Positions 27,461-37,649 of a stretch of DNA of 64,000 nt are shown here, piece by piece. A program made the position numbers and the translations under genes. Under the pieces are notes generated by a model, which made no database searches, had not been told where the DNA came from, and worked only from the letters and a program-made list of their open reading frames with translations. The stretch spans positions 186,001-250,000 of the forward strand of contig CAVRUD010000030.1 of the NCBI GenBank assembly GCA_963724285.1, written 5' to 3'. Origin of the DNA: CAVRUD01 sp963724285. Lineage in GTDB: Bacteria; Chloroflexota; Chloroflexia; Thermomicrobiales; UBA6265. Position 1 is the first letter of the stretch, and each line of letters begins with the position of its first letter.

Positions 27461-29863
27461 ATGTCGACCGCCCCTTCGGGCCTCCCTCTCCCGCCACTTC
27501 CGACACCCCGCACGCCCCTGGTCGGGCGGCGGTCCGAGGTCGCGCGTGCCCGCGCCCTCCTGCTCGACCAGGCGGTGCCGCTCCTCACGCTGACCGGCCC
27601 GGGCGGCGTTGGAAAGACCCGGCTTGCCCTGGCGGTCGCGCACGAGGTCGCCAGCGGCTACGAAGATGGCGCGGTCGTTGTCGACCTTGCGCCGCTGACC
27701 GATTTCGGCCAGGTCCTTCCTGCGATCGCCGCGGCGTTTGGGGTGCGCGAGTCCAGCGATCGCCCGCTGGGTGACCAACTGGCGCTGCACCTGCGGCCCA
27801 AGCAGGTGCTGCTCCTCCTCGACAACTGTGAGCACGTCTTGGCCGCATCCCCCGCAATCGCGGCCTTGCTCACCGCCTGCCCCGCCCTCCAGGTGTTGGC
27901 GACCAGCCGGGCGCCGATCCGGATCCGAGGCGAGCACCTCTTCCCCGTTCCGCCGCTGAGCCTGCCCCCCCACCGAAGCAACGAGTCGCGAGAACCTGGA
28001 CATCGACTCCCATCGGCCGACTCCTCGCTGCCCGCACACCTCGGCTCGGACGCCGTGACGCTCTTTGTCCGGCGCGGACAGGCCGTGAACCCGGGGTTCC
28101 GCCTTTCCTCCCAGAATGCCGCGGCGGTCAGCGAGATTTGCGTTCGCCTCGATGGCCTGCCGTTGGCGCTGGAACTCGCGGCGGCGCGACTACGTGTGCT
28201 CTCGCCCGACGGGCTGCTGGCGTTGCTGTCCCACCAGCTCCAGGTGTTGGGGGGTGGCGAACGTGACCTTCCCGCGCGGCAGCGGACGCTTTGGGACGCG
28301 ATCACCTGGAGCTACAACCTCCTCACCGCCGAAACGCAGGCATTGTTCCGGCGTCTGGCGGTCTTTGCCGGTTGGTTCAACCTGGAGGCGGTGACGCAGG
28401 TTGCGGGGACCACGAGTGCGGATGCCCTCGAGGAACTGGTTGACCAGAGCCTGGTGCAGTCGGAGATGCGGGCTGAAGGCATTCGGTTCAGGCTGCTCGA
28501 GACGATCCGCGAGTTCGCGCGGGAGCAGTTAGACCAGAGTGGCGAGCAGGACGCCGCCCGGCGGGCGCACTCGGCCTACTTCCTCGACCTGGCTGAGCGG
28601 GCCGGGGCGGTGGTAGACACGCCAGCGATGCGATTTAGCCTCGATCGATTTGAGGAGGCCTGGCCCGACCTGCGCGCGGCATTCTCGTACTTCGCGGAAT
28701 CTGGCGATGCGCTTGGAGGCTTGCGGCTCGCCGGGATGATGTCGGAATACAGCTTCTATCGTGGACATCTCCCGGAAGGCATCGCGTTCCTGAAAAACGC
28801 GATCGCGCGGTGCGATAGCGCCCCGCCCGGCCTCCTCGCCCGCGCCCACTCCGAACTTGCCCTCCTTTGCTACTCCGTCGGTGACAATCCATGCACCCTG
28901 GAGCACAGTGCCGCAAGCCTGCCGCTCGCTCGCGAGGCTGGAAACCAAAACCGCCTGGTTCAGGTGCTGTTCATCCGGTCGCTGGCGGTCGGGCGCGCGC
29001 TGGACCGGTGGGACGAGGCGATCGTCCTCCTCGAGGAAGCGTGGGAGATCGCCCAGGTCCTCGCCGGGCCGGATGCGAGGTACGCCTACTTGCTCACCAA
29101 CCTGGGAGCCGCGTGGGTCAAGGTGGGTGACCCCGAACGCGGCAGAGCGATATTGGAGGAGGCGCTGGCGATCGAGCGGGCGGAGGGGAGGGGATTTGAA
29201 GTCGGAAGTCTCCTGACGGAGCTGGGCCGTCTAGATCACGGCATGGGCGACGGCGCACGCGCCGCGGCCCGGTTCGCCGAGGCCTTACGATTGCTTCGCG
29301 ATGTGGGTTCGGTGCTGCACAGCTACACCCCGATCGAAGGCATCGCCGCGCTTGCGGCGGAAAACGGTCATGCCTATCCGGCCGCGCGGTTACTAGGCGT
29401 TGGTCAGGCACTCATGAACCACACCGGGGTCGTTCCCAGTGACGACGATCGCGCGATGCGGCAGCGGACCGAGCGGGCCGCGCACAGTGCCCTCGGCGAA
29501 GAACGGTATGCGGTCGCGTTCGAGGCGGGGCGTGCTCTGCCTTGGTCCGAAGCGGTTGAGGAGGCAATCTCTGTCGCCGATGCGATTGCATCCGGTAAAT
29601 CTCCGGCTGCCGGATTCCGGTCATCTGCGGACTTGACCGCTCCGAGGCCGCTCGTAGCCAACGTCTCGCCGGCCAACCTCTCCGCTCGGGAGCGTGAGAT
29701 CCTTGTGTTGATCGCCCAACGCCGGACCGACAAGGAGATCGCCGAGGCACTATTCATCTCCCCCCGCACGGTGATGACCCACGCAACGAACATCTTCAAC
29801 AAGCTCGGCGTCGCCAATCGGCGCGAGGCTGCGGCCCTCGCCGTCCGCCAGGGGCTGGCCTGA
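27461..29863 (+). CDS. NB-ARC-type ATPase / TPR / LuxR transcriptional regulator (unit 1)
   Basis: An 800-residue regulator. The ATPase has Walker A 'GPGGVGKTR' (about 46-54), Walker B 'VLLLLDNCEHV', 'VLATSRAPI' and 'GLPLALELAAARL'. A winged-helix part follows ('LFRRLAVFAGWFNLEA'), then helical TPR-like repeats (about 380-690) and a C-terminal LuxR HTH 'LSAREREILVLIAQRRTDKE' with 'SPRTVMTHATNIFNKLG'. It binds ATP, assembles and activates target genes when an unknown signal is sensed. A cupin-like gene follows within 20-65 bp, the same order as in unit 2. Confidence 0.9.
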   Translation: MSTAPSGLPLPPLPTPRTPLVGRRSEVARARALLLDQAVPLLTLTGPGGVGKTRLALAVAHEVASGYEDGAVVVDLAPLTDFGQVLPAIAAAFGVRESSDRPLGDQLALHLRPKQVLLLLDNCEHVLAASPAIAALLTACPALQVLATSRAPIRIRGEHLFPVPPLSLPPHRSNESREPGHRLPSADSSLPAHLGSDAVTLFVRRGQAVNPGFRLSSQNAAAVSEICVRLDGLPLALELAAARLRVLSPDGLLALLSHQLQVLGGGERDLPARQRTLWDAITWSYNLLTAETQALFRRLAVFAGWFNLEAVTQVAGTTSADALEELVDQSLVQSEMRAEGIRFRLLETIREFAREQLDQSGEQDAARRAHSAYFLDLAERAGAVVDTPAMRFSLDRFEEAWPDLRAAFSYFAESGDALGGLRLAGMMSEYSFYRGHLPEGIAFLKNAIARCDSAPPGLLARAHSELALLCYSVGDNPCTLEHSAASLPLAREAGNQNRLVQVLFIRSLAVGRALDRWDEAIVLLEEAWEIAQVLAGPDARYAYLLTNLGAAWVKVGDPERGRAILEEALAIERAEGRGFEVGSLLTELGRLDHGMGDGARAAARFAEALRLLRDVGSVLHSYTPIEGIAALAAENGHAYPAARLLGVGQALMNHTGVVPSDDDRAMRQRTERAAHSALGEERYAVAFEAGRALPWSEAVEEAISVADAIASGKSPAAGFRSSADLTAPRPLVANVSPANLSAREREILVLIAQRRTDKEIAEALFISPRTVMTHATNIFNKLGVANRREAAALAVRQGLA

Positions 29864-29882
29864 CCTGGCTGCCCCGAGATCC

Positions 29883-30512
29883 GTGGTCTTTGCGTTCTCA
29901 GTCAAGGCGAATGCGTCATTCTCACGAATGTGCCCCGTCCTGTCTGGGCGCACCTTGGGGCAGAACCATGCCGAGGTCACGACTCCGCCCGGGTTCAGCC
30001 TGCAGAACGACCGGACGGATCGAGCGGAGGCGATCTTCGTGGCCATCTGGGCGCCTATGCCTCGCCCGGGGGCCCGCGCCCCGACACCGGGGGAACTGGC
30101 GATCGAGCGTCGCGCATCCGAGCTGGGACTGGGACCAGGAGTGTCGGGAGGGACCCTGTTGGCACCCGACGTGGAGTCGCATGTCGTGACGACGACCTTG
30201 GGCGTCGATCTGCCGCGGGATACGGCGATGGTGCTGGGCAGGGTGGTGCTCGCTCCTGGCGAGTCTCTTGGTCTCACCGGTTTGTCCGCACCAACGGTGG
30301 TGGCGAACGAGGCGGGAACGATCGATCGTGTACTAGAGACTGGCACGGTCTGGGCGGTAGACGTCGAGAGCCGCAGCTGGAACCTTGGCCCGCTGACCTC
30401 TTTGGTAGCAGGCGAAGGGGCGATTATATCGGGCAGCGCAGTCGGAACATGGTTGTCCTCCGGCACCGATCACTCAGCCACGCCTGTACTCATGACAGTG
30501 GATAGGAGATAG
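29883..30512 (+). CDS. Cupin-like protein paralogous to 34050-34827 (N-terminally shortened)
   Basis: 209 codons, or 194 if the ATG at 29928 is used. From 'GFSLQNDRTDRAEAIFVAIW' onward it is homologous to the C-terminal half of the gene ending at 34827, including the conserved block 'PGELAIERRASELGLGPGV' and 'VLGRVVLAPGESLGL'. The last resembles a cupin beta strand, with 'GAIISGSAVGTWLSSG' near the end. It lacks the SnoaL and first cupin parts of its paralogue, so it may be truncated. Function unknown. Confidence 0.6.
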   Translation: MVFAFSVKANASFSRMCPVLSGRTLGQNHAEVTTPPGFSLQNDRTDRAEAIFVAIWAPMPRPGARAPTPGELAIERRASELGLGPGVSGGTLLAPDVESHVVTTTLGVDLPRDTAMVLGRVVLAPGESLGLTGLSAPTVVANEAGTIDRVLETGTVWAVDVESRSWNLGPLTSLVAGEGAIISGSAVGTWLSSGTDHSATPVLMTVDRR

Positions 30513-30585
30513 GCGTGTCGGTCTCGCACCCCGAGGCCCGGAGCAGACGATCGGAGCCTGCGTGGGCGAGACAAGGGAAAACGGG

Positions 30586-30617
30586 CGCCGCCCGGCAGGT
30601 AGTCTTGCCGGGCGGCG
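30586..30617. terminator. 12-bp-arm hairpin after unit 1
   Basis: A perfect stem CGCCGCCCGGCA / TGCCGGGCGGCG with an 8-base loop (GGTAGTCT). About 30 further downstream bases match the copy at 34881-34912. There is no T run, so it may be Rho-independent only weakly, or a processing signal. Confidence 0.6.
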
Positions 30618-30658
30618 TCAAAGTGGAGGGGAGGCCGGGATCCAGGGGAAATTCGTCG

Positions 30659-30876
30659 CCGGCGTCGGGTGCGCCCCATCGTTTTGCATGGTGACGAGGT
30701 CGGTTGCCGGTCGTCGTAGGGGAGGGTCCCGTGCCCTCCCGATGCCCGACGCAGGAGGGCATACCGTGCCGACCAACGCCGGATGATCGTCGTGCGGACG
30801 ATGGGAGGGCACGGGACCCTCCCCTACGACGACGGGCGCAAAACCGTGGGGTACAACCGCCGGCGTCGTTGTGGTT
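30659..30876. repeat. Inverted-repeat element (MITE-like)
   Basis: Arms 30710-30740 and 30803-30833 are perfect 31-bp inverted repeats around a 62-bp centre. Weaker similarity extends outward to about 30659 and 30876, including GCCGGCG and GTTTTGC blocks. No ORF is inside. It ends just before the LuxR unit 2 start and may carry or shape that promoter. Confidence 0.6.
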
Positions 30877-30898
30877 GACAGAGCGAAGCGGGAGCCGC

Positions 30899-33292
30899 AT
30901 GCTTTCGGCACCGACGCTCTCTCCCACGTGGACGGCGAACTCCGTGTTGACGCGCGCCACCTCGGCCGCCCCTGGCCCACCCCTGCCGACCTCCCGCACG
31001 CCGCTGATCGGACGGAAGTCCGAGATTGCTGCCGCTCGCTCGCTGCTGCTGGACGAAGCGGTCCCTCTGCTCACGCTCACGGGTCCGGGCGGGGTTGGCA
31101 AGACGCGGCTCGCCCTGGATGTCGCGCACAGCGTGGTCGCGGAGTTCGCCGACGGCGTCGTCTTCGTCGACCTCGCACCGCTCCGCGATGCCGCCCTGGT
31201 CGTCTCCACCGTCGCCCAGGCCCTCGGCTTGCGGGAGTCCATAGATCGCACCTCCGCCGCCCAACTCGCGGCGTTCCTCCGCCCCCGCCAACTCCTGCTG
31301 GTTTTGGACAATTGCGAGCACCTGCTGGCCGCTGCGCCGCAGGTGGCCGACCTATTGACCGCCTGTCCAGCGCTCCAGGTCCTCGCGACCAGCCGCGCGC
31401 CCTTGCGGGTTCGGGGAGAGCATGCGCTGGCAGTTCCACCGCTCGCGGTGCCTACCGGGGCCGGGCTACCAGCGCTTGCCGACACCGCCGGAGCGGAGTC
31501 GGTCATCCTCTTCGTCCAACGTGCCCGAGCGGCCGATCCCTCCTTCGCCCTAGACGAAGGCAATGCCGTCGCCGTCGCCGAGATCTGCCGCCGCCTCGAC
31601 GGGCTCCCATTGGCCATCGAGCTGGCGGCGGCGCGGACGAGGCTGCTCCCGCCCGAGGCGATCCGGGCGAGGCTCACCGACCGGCTCGAGCTGCTGACGG
31701 GCGGGGATCGGGACCAGCCGCCGAGGTTGCGGTCGCTGCGGGACGCCATCGCGTGGAGCTACGACCTCCTGAGCCCACCAGAGCAGGGGCTGTTCCGGCG
31801 GCTTGCGGTCTTCGTGGGTGGGTGCACGCTGGAGGCAGCCGAACGGGTGATGGAGGGCAGGATGACGTCCATCCTCGATCCGCTCGCGTCGCTGATCGAC
31901 CAGAGCCTGCTGCGTCGTGAGCCCTCCTCTGAGCGCGCGGGGGGCGAGCCGCGGTACGTCATGCTGGAGACCATCCGCGAGTTCGGTCTGGAGCGGCTGA
32001 AGGCGGCGGGCGAATGGGATGCGGCCCACGACGCCCACGCCGCCTACTTCGTGGAGTTTGGCGAGCGACCCGTGAGGCGGGGACCCGGCGCATCCTTCCA
32101 GGGGCTCCTGCAGGGGATCGAGGCCGAGCACGCCAACCTCCAGGCGGCGCTCGCCTGGGTGCTGGAGAAAGGCGACGCGGACTGGCTCCTCTGGCTTGCC
32201 GGGGCGGTGGGTGGGTTCAGGCACCGGGGGTATTACCGCGAGGGGCAACGGTGGTTGGAGTTGGCATTGGAGCGCGCCGGGCGCAGGCCGTCTGTCCCGC
32301 TCGGCAGGGCACTTTGCGCGTCTCGCGGTGATCCGCTGGAATCAAGGCCACAATGATGATGCCGAACGCCTGGCGCGGGATGCCATCGCTGTTTCCGAGC
32401 AGATCGGCGATCAGGAGGCAGTCGTCACGATGGCGACCCATGTGCTCGGAATGGCCGAGTTCGGCAGAGGGCATCTTGACCGGGCCAGCAAGCTCCAGGA
32501 TCGGACTCCGCGTTCTCTGGCGCGAGATCGGCGATCGGGACGGTGAGGCGATGTCCCTCATGCTCCTGAGCGGGATCGCCTACGGTCTCGGGGAGTTAGA
32601 GGTATCCGAACGCCGCGCCGAGGAGTCCCTGTCAATGTTCCGCGCGGCGCGGGATTCCCGAGGCGCCGCTGCGGCGCTTGCCTGCCTGGCGCGGGTTGCG
32701 CGCCATCGGGGGGATGATCGGCAAGCGGCGCTGGCTTATCCAGGAGGCGTTCCGCTTGTGCGCGAGCGTCGGCGATCGCTGGTACATTCTCCCGGCGCTC
32801 ACCGGCCTGGCGGAGCTTGCCAGCGCGTACGATCGGCCGGGAACGGCGGCGGCACTCATCGGTGCCGTGGACGCCCTCACCAACGAGCTCGGCGTCCCGA
32901 TGTTCCCGACCCACCGCGTCAACTACGACCGCGCGGCCGAGCGGGCACGGACCGTCCTCGGCGCGGAGCGGTTCACCGATCTGTGCGCCGCTGGTCGAAG
33001 GATCGTACCCGACGAGCTCGTTGACGCGGTCGTCGCAGCCGTCTTGGTTCCCACCACCGCCCAGGTCGACCAACTCGCCGGGTTCGAATCCTCCCAGCGG
33101 CCCGTCCTCTCGCCACGAGAGCAAGAGGTCCTTGGCCTCCTCGTCCAGCGTCGGAGCGACAAAGAGATCGCCGCGGCGCTCTCCATCTCCCCCCGTACCG
33201 TAACTACCCACGTGACGCACATCTTCGCCAAGCTCGGGGCCGCGGATCGGCGGGAGGCCGCTGCTGCCGCGGTCCGCCTGGCGTTGGTCTGA
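30899..33292 (+). CDS. NB-ARC-type ATPase / TPR / LuxR regulator (unit 2), three frameshifts
   Basis: About 797 residues, highly similar to the regulator at 27461. Walker A 'GPGGVGKTR', 'LLLVLDNCEHLLAA', 'VLATSRAPLRVRGEH' and 'GLPLAIELAAART' are intact. The C-terminal HTH reads 'LSPREQEVLGLLVQRRSDKE' and 'SPRTVTTHVTHIFAKLG'. Three successive +1 shifts (near 32320, 32500 and 32740) break the TPR region, but the homologous sequence is continuous. A GGGAG lies before the ATG. The 798-codon span is what an intact gene plus three extra bases would give. Confidence 0.82.
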
Positions 33293-33458
33293 TCCTCTGG
33301 CCTCTACGGCCGCGGTCCATCTATAGCCAAACAGCCCAAATACGTAATTCATTCGGATGTGCGCCGTGGCATCGCGGCGCATTCTGGGGCCGAACCGTGC
33401 CGCGGTGTGTACGACCCATAGCTGGGCCGCCGACGCATCAACCTCCTCCGGAGGCCCG

Positions 33459-34827
33459 ATGGCCCCATCGACCAGATTCGGTTATGACAAGCCGCGCCCA
33501 GCCCGACACTCGCCAGTTCTGCTCGTTTTCGCCTGCCTTGGCGTGGTGACGGCATTCGTTCTTCTCGGGTTCGCCCAGTCCATCGACGTGGCAGACGGCG
33601 TTCCGGCGGACTCGGAGAACGGCGCATCCGTAGCACTTGTCCAGCGCTTCTACGAGGCCGCGAACGCCGTCCTGGAGACCGGAGACGCGACGCACATCGA
33701 CCCGTATGTTGCGCCGGACTATCTGGAGCACTCAGGCGGCTCCCCTGACGAGGAGGGGCGGGAGGGTCTTGCCCAGGCCCTCCTCTCCCGTCACGTTGCG
33801 TTTCCCGGCATACGTCTGGTCGTGGACGATGTCCGCGTGGGCGGCGATCACGTGACAGCGCGGGTCCGCGCCGAACTCGGGGGAGCCGGGGCGTTCCTCG
33901 GGTTGAGCGTGCCGGGGGTGATCGGCCTCTGGGGTCCGGTCGATCTCCTCCGGATCGCCGGTGGCCTCATTGTCGAGCGCTGGAGTGGCCAACCCGATGT
34001 CGCGCGGTTCGATCCGCTGTGGCGGGCCCCTGTCTCCCATCATTATCAACCGACACATATCAGACCGTGGCGCTTCGCCGGATCACGTGGGAACCGGGCG
34101 CCGACGTCACCATCGCGGACAACCCCGCGGCCTGGTTCCTCCTTGTCGAAACCGGCCGATTGACGGCCACCGCCGGCGCGCCGCCCGCGCTCGGCGGGGA
34201 GACGCCGGCGATCCGGCGGGGAGGACCCGGACGATGTCCCGGACACGCTCGGACCCGGCGACACGGCCGGGCTCCCCGCCGGGGACCTTTTTGAGGGTCC
34301 GATCGGGGCCGGATTCAGCCTGTCGAACGACGGGCCGCTCCCCGCAGAGGCGGTCCTCGTGGCGATGTGGGCGCCGAAGCCGCGCCGGTCGGACCGCGCC
34401 CCGACGCCGGGCGAACTGGCGATTGAGCGGCGCGCTTCGGAGTTGGGACTGGGACCCGGAGTGCCCGATGCAACCTGGTTGGCCGCCGGAGTGGAGTCCC
34501 GGGTGCTGATGACCGCCTTGGGCACCGATCTCCTGGGGGAGACGCCAATGGTGCTCGCCCGGGTTGTGCTCGCCCCAGGCGACGCCCTCGGCCTTCCCGG
34601 TTCGACGGCACCGCTGGTGGTGGCGAACGAGGCAGGAGAGACGGAACTGGTGTTGGGCACGGGCAGCGTCCGGGGCGGTGGACGCGGATGCTCGAAGCCG
34701 GCAGCCCGGGGCAATGACCACGCTGGCGCCCGGGGATGGCGCGGTGGTGTGGGGCGAGGCAACCGGGACCTGGCGCTCGGTCGGCAACGAGCCCTCGATC
34801 ACCCTTGTGTTGACGACGGAGGGCTGA
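33459..34827 (+). CDS. SnoaL/NTF2-like plus cupin-like secreted protein (unit 2), frameshifted
   Basis: Begins with a membrane or signal helix 'LLVFACLGVVTAFVLLGFAQ', then a SnoaL-like domain ('ALVQRFYEAANAVLETGDAT' and 'IDPYVAPDYLEHS'). A one-base shift near 34048 leads into a cupin-like segment 'YQTVALRRITWEPGADVTI' and 'AAWFLLVETGRLTATAG'. Shifts near 34215 and 34680 restore the part shared with 29883-30512, including 'PGELAIERRASELGLGPGV'. GGAGG precedes the ATG. It may be a single extracytoplasmic protein; function unknown. Confidence 0.6.
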
Positions 34828-34880
34828 TCGGTACGTGCTCGGGATCGTTTGCCCCGCCCTGGCAACGAGGCCAGACACAG

Positions 34881-34912
34881 CGCCGCCCGGCAGGTAGTCC
34901 TGCCGGGCGGCG
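34881..34912. terminator. 12-bp-arm hairpin after unit 2
   Basis: The same stem CGCCGCCCGGCA / TGCCGGGCGGCG as at 30586-30617, with loop GGTAGTCC. It lies between convergent genes (cupin-like, plus; MMPL, minus) and could terminate both. The flank after it (TCAAAG to about 34945) also matches copy 1. Confidence 0.6.
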
Positions 34913-34979
34913 TCAAAGAGGAGGGGAGGCCGGGATCCATGGGAAGATCCCGGCTGGGAGGAGAGGAGTGGACGGGAAC

Positions 34980-37277
34980 TTAGTCGGCCATGCCCTGCTG
35001 CGGGACCGGGGCCGGGGCGACGCCGCCGGAGGGAGCCGCGCTCGGCGCGGGGACCTCGCGGTGAGCCGGACCCTCGACGTGGAGGTTCGGCAGCCAGTTC
35101 AGCCAGCTCGGCAGGTACCAGTTCCACTTGCCGAGGAGGGCCATGCTGGCCGGGACCAGGACGGAGCGGATGATCGTGGCGTCGATGAGGACGGCGACCG
35201 CGAGGCCGAAGCCGACCTGCTGGAGCATCACCAGCCGTCCAGCCGCGAACCCGCCGAAGACCGCGACCATGATCAGGGCGGCCCCGGTGATGATCCGGGC
35301 GGTGGACTGGAGACCGACCGCGACCGACTCGGCGTTGCGGTGGGTCTGGTCGTAGTGCTCCTTGATCCGGCTGAGCAGGAAGACGTGGTAGTCCATGCTC
35401 AGGCCGAACAGGATCGAGAACAGGAAGATCGGGATCCAGGCCTCGATGGTGGGCGTCTCCTGGAAGCCGAATAGATTGGCGCCGACACCCTCCTGGAAGA
35501 CCAGGACCATCAGCCCGTAGGCCGCGCCGACGGACAGCAGGTTGAGGATGATCGCCTTGAGCGGCAGGACGATCGAACGGAAGACGATCATCAGGAGCAG
35601 GAAGCTCAGGCCCAGGACGAAGGCGAAGACGATCGGCGTGTAGGTGCTGGTCAACTCGAAGAAGTCGGCATTGAAGGCTGTTTCGCCGGTGACCGACACG
35701 TCGTCAGCGTTGCCGCCGAAGGTGGCGGGAACCACGCTGTCGCGCAGGCGATCGACCTCGTCGAATGCGGCCGGGTCGTTCGGGCTGGTCACCAGGGTGG
35801 CCTCAACCAGGGCGACCTCGCCGCTCTCGCTCCAAAGGGGCGGGGCGACGTTGCTGTAGAGGCCGGACGCGGTGAGGGAGGCGGTCAGTTCGTCGATCTG
35901 GGCGCCGACCTCGGTCTGGGTGCCTTCGACCACGATCTCGATGGGGGAGAGGCGACCGGCGGAGAAGTCTTCGCTCAGGATCTCGAAGGCCCGGCGGGAA
36001 TCACCTTCCGGCAGGGTTTCAACTCCCGCGAAACCGGTGTTGATGTTGAGCAGCGGGGCGGCTGCCGCCAGGAGCAGGACGACGGTGGCAACGACCGCGA
36101 CCATCGGGCGGGCCATGACGACCTTGGTCACTCGGCCCCAGAAGCCAGCATGGATGGTCTCGTGATCGTACTGGGCTTGCAGGGCGACCGTGGAGGAATC
36201 GTACTTCCGACGGCGCGGCCAGTCGATCTTGTCACCGAGCAGGGCCAGGACGGCCGGGATCAGGGTCAGGGTGGCGGCGACCGCGACGATCACGACCAGG
36301 ATCGCGCCGACGGCCAGCGACCGGAAGATCGTCGTCGGGACCAGGAACATGCCCACGAGGGCGAGGATGACGGTCATGCCGGAGAAGAAGACGGCCCTGT
36401 TCGCGGTCGCGCCGGCGAACTCGATCGCGTCGAGCTTCGGCAGGCCGCGGCGGCGCTCCTCCCGGTAGCGCTCGACCACGAACAGAGCGTAGTCGATGCC
36501 AACCGCGAGGCCGATCATCGTGATCATGTTGGTGATGAAGAACGACAGATCGAAGAAGTAGCCCAGCGCGGCGGTCAGGCCGAGCGAGACGAAGATCGCC
36601 GCGACCGCGAGGATGATCGGGATGAAGGCGGCCAGCAGGGCGCCAAAGACGAAGACCAGGACGATCAGGGCGAAGATGCCGCCGATGCCCTCGCCCTTGG
36701 CGAGATCCTCTTCGGCGATGGTGTTGAACTCTTCGTTGATGCTCAGGGTGCCGACGGTGAGGAGTTCGAAGCCATTGGCGGCTTCGGCCTGCTCATGGAT
36801 CGCGTCGAGGTACGGTGCGGGCTCATCGACCACGCCGGGCAACAGGGTGACCGGAATGATGGTCGCGTGGCGATCCTCGGAGACCAAAGCGGCGGCTTCC
36901 GGCGCGCCGGCGGCGGTCGCCTCGTAGTAGTTGAAGACCGAGTTCGGGTCGACCCAGTCGGTCACGCCGCGGGCCGCCGCCGTGGCGTTCGTCACGACGG
37001 CCTGAAACTCGGGTGAATCGACGGTGTATTGGTCGGAGCGGATGACGATCGTCTCGTTGAACTCGTCGTCGTCGCGCAGCCCGGCGTCCTCGAGGGCGTT
37101 GAAGCCCTGGATCGACTCCGGGTTGTTGGTGAAGGTGATATCCGACGTAAGGGCGTCGCTGAGTCGGGGAAGAAGGGCGCCGGCAAGGACCATGACCATG
37201 ATCCAGGCGGCGACGACCACCCAGGGCCGCGAGCCGGATCGCCGGGCCAGACCGGCGGTGGAGAAGAACGATGACAT
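34980..37277 (-). CDS. MMPL/RND-family transporter
   Basis: A 765-residue membrane protein with the twelve-helix RND layout: one N-terminal helix, a large periplasmic loop, five helices, then the same again. 'VGIDYALFVVERYREERRRG' and 'FGLSMDYHVFLLSRIKEHYD' are the proton-relay and loop motifs of MMPL proteins. I start at 'MSSFFSTAGLARRSGSRPWV' (37277), which has GGAGG eight bases upstream. It may export lipids, peptides or drugs. Its upstream region has several operator-like palindromes, so it is probably repressed until induced. Confidence 0.9.
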   Translation of the reverse strand: MSSFFSTAGLARRSGSRPWVVVAAWIMVMVLAGALLPRLSDALTSDITFTNNPESIQGFNALEDAGLRDDDEFNETIVIRSDQYTVDSPEFQAVVTNATAAARGVTDWVDPNSVFNYYEATAAGAPEAAALVSEDRHATIIPVTLLPGVVDEPAPYLDAIHEQAEAANGFELLTVGTLSINEEFNTIAEEDLAKGEGIGGIFALIVLVFVFGALLAAFIPIILAVAAIFVSLGLTAALGYFFDLSFFITNMITMIGLAVGIDYALFVVERYREERRRGLPKLDAIEFAGATANRAVFFSGMTVILALVGMFLVPTTIFRSLAVGAILVVIVAVAATLTLIPAVLALLGDKIDWPRRRKYDSSTVALQAQYDHETIHAGFWGRVTKVVMARPMVAVVATVVLLLAAAAPLLNINTGFAGVETLPEGDSRRAFEILSEDFSAGRLSPIEIVVEGTQTEVGAQIDELTASLTASGLYSNVAPPLWSESGEVALVEATLVTSPNDPAAFDEVDRLRDSVVPATFGGNADDVSVTGETAFNADFFELTSTYTPIVFAFVLGLSFLLLMIVFRSIVLPLKAIILNLLSVGAAYGLMVLVFQEGVGANLFGFQETPTIEAWIPIFLFSILFGLSMDYHVFLLSRIKEHYDQTHRNAESVAVGLQSTARIITGAALIMVAVFGGFAAGRLVMLQQVGFGLAVAVLIDATIIRSVLVPASMALLGKWNWYLPSWLNWLPNLHVEGPAHREVPAPSAAPSGGVAPAPVPQQGMAD

Positions 37278-37502
37278 CGAAAGGACCTCCAGTGCGCGCT
37301 GTCGCATGATGAGCGCGGAGCGCGGAGCGCAAACGCAGGCGAACGTTGGTTCAACGTGGCGAGCGGCGTGAGCGACGACGCATGCCCATCAACGGCGGTG
37401 GGGTCCGATCCGGATGCCGGCGTCTGGATCGGAGGACAATGCAGTGGCTTGCCCGGAGCAACGGTGCATCCTTGGGCCCTGGCTCGGTGTGTCAGAGGGT
37501 GT

Positions 37503-37513
37503 TTACACTGTAA
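37503..37513. promoter_or_regulatory. Palindrome TTACACTGTAA
   Basis: A perfect 11-bp dyad with one central base, of the kind bound by TetR-type repressors of transporter genes. It lies about 226 bp upstream of the MMPL ATG. No repressor gene is adjacent in this window. Confidence 0.4.
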
Positions 37514-37522
37514 CCTCTGCCG

Positions 37523-37649
37523 AACGACGTTATCCTATCGGCGCTCGGCAGCATTGTCAACCCCCAATTCCGAACGTCGTTCGCGTTTCCGCTCGGCGTT
37601 CGCGACCTAGCCTAGAACGCAAATACGGCGATTCTGTGACAACGTCGTT
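37523..37649. promoter_or_regulatory. Three copies of AACGWCGTT
   Basis: Dyads at 37523-37531 (AACGACGTT), 37573-37581 and 37641-37649 (both AACGTCGTT). Their spacings (50 and 68 bp) are not exact multiples of one turn, but three copies in 127 bp is unlikely by chance. They are candidate operators for the MMPL gene or the divergent gene. Confidence 0.4.
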
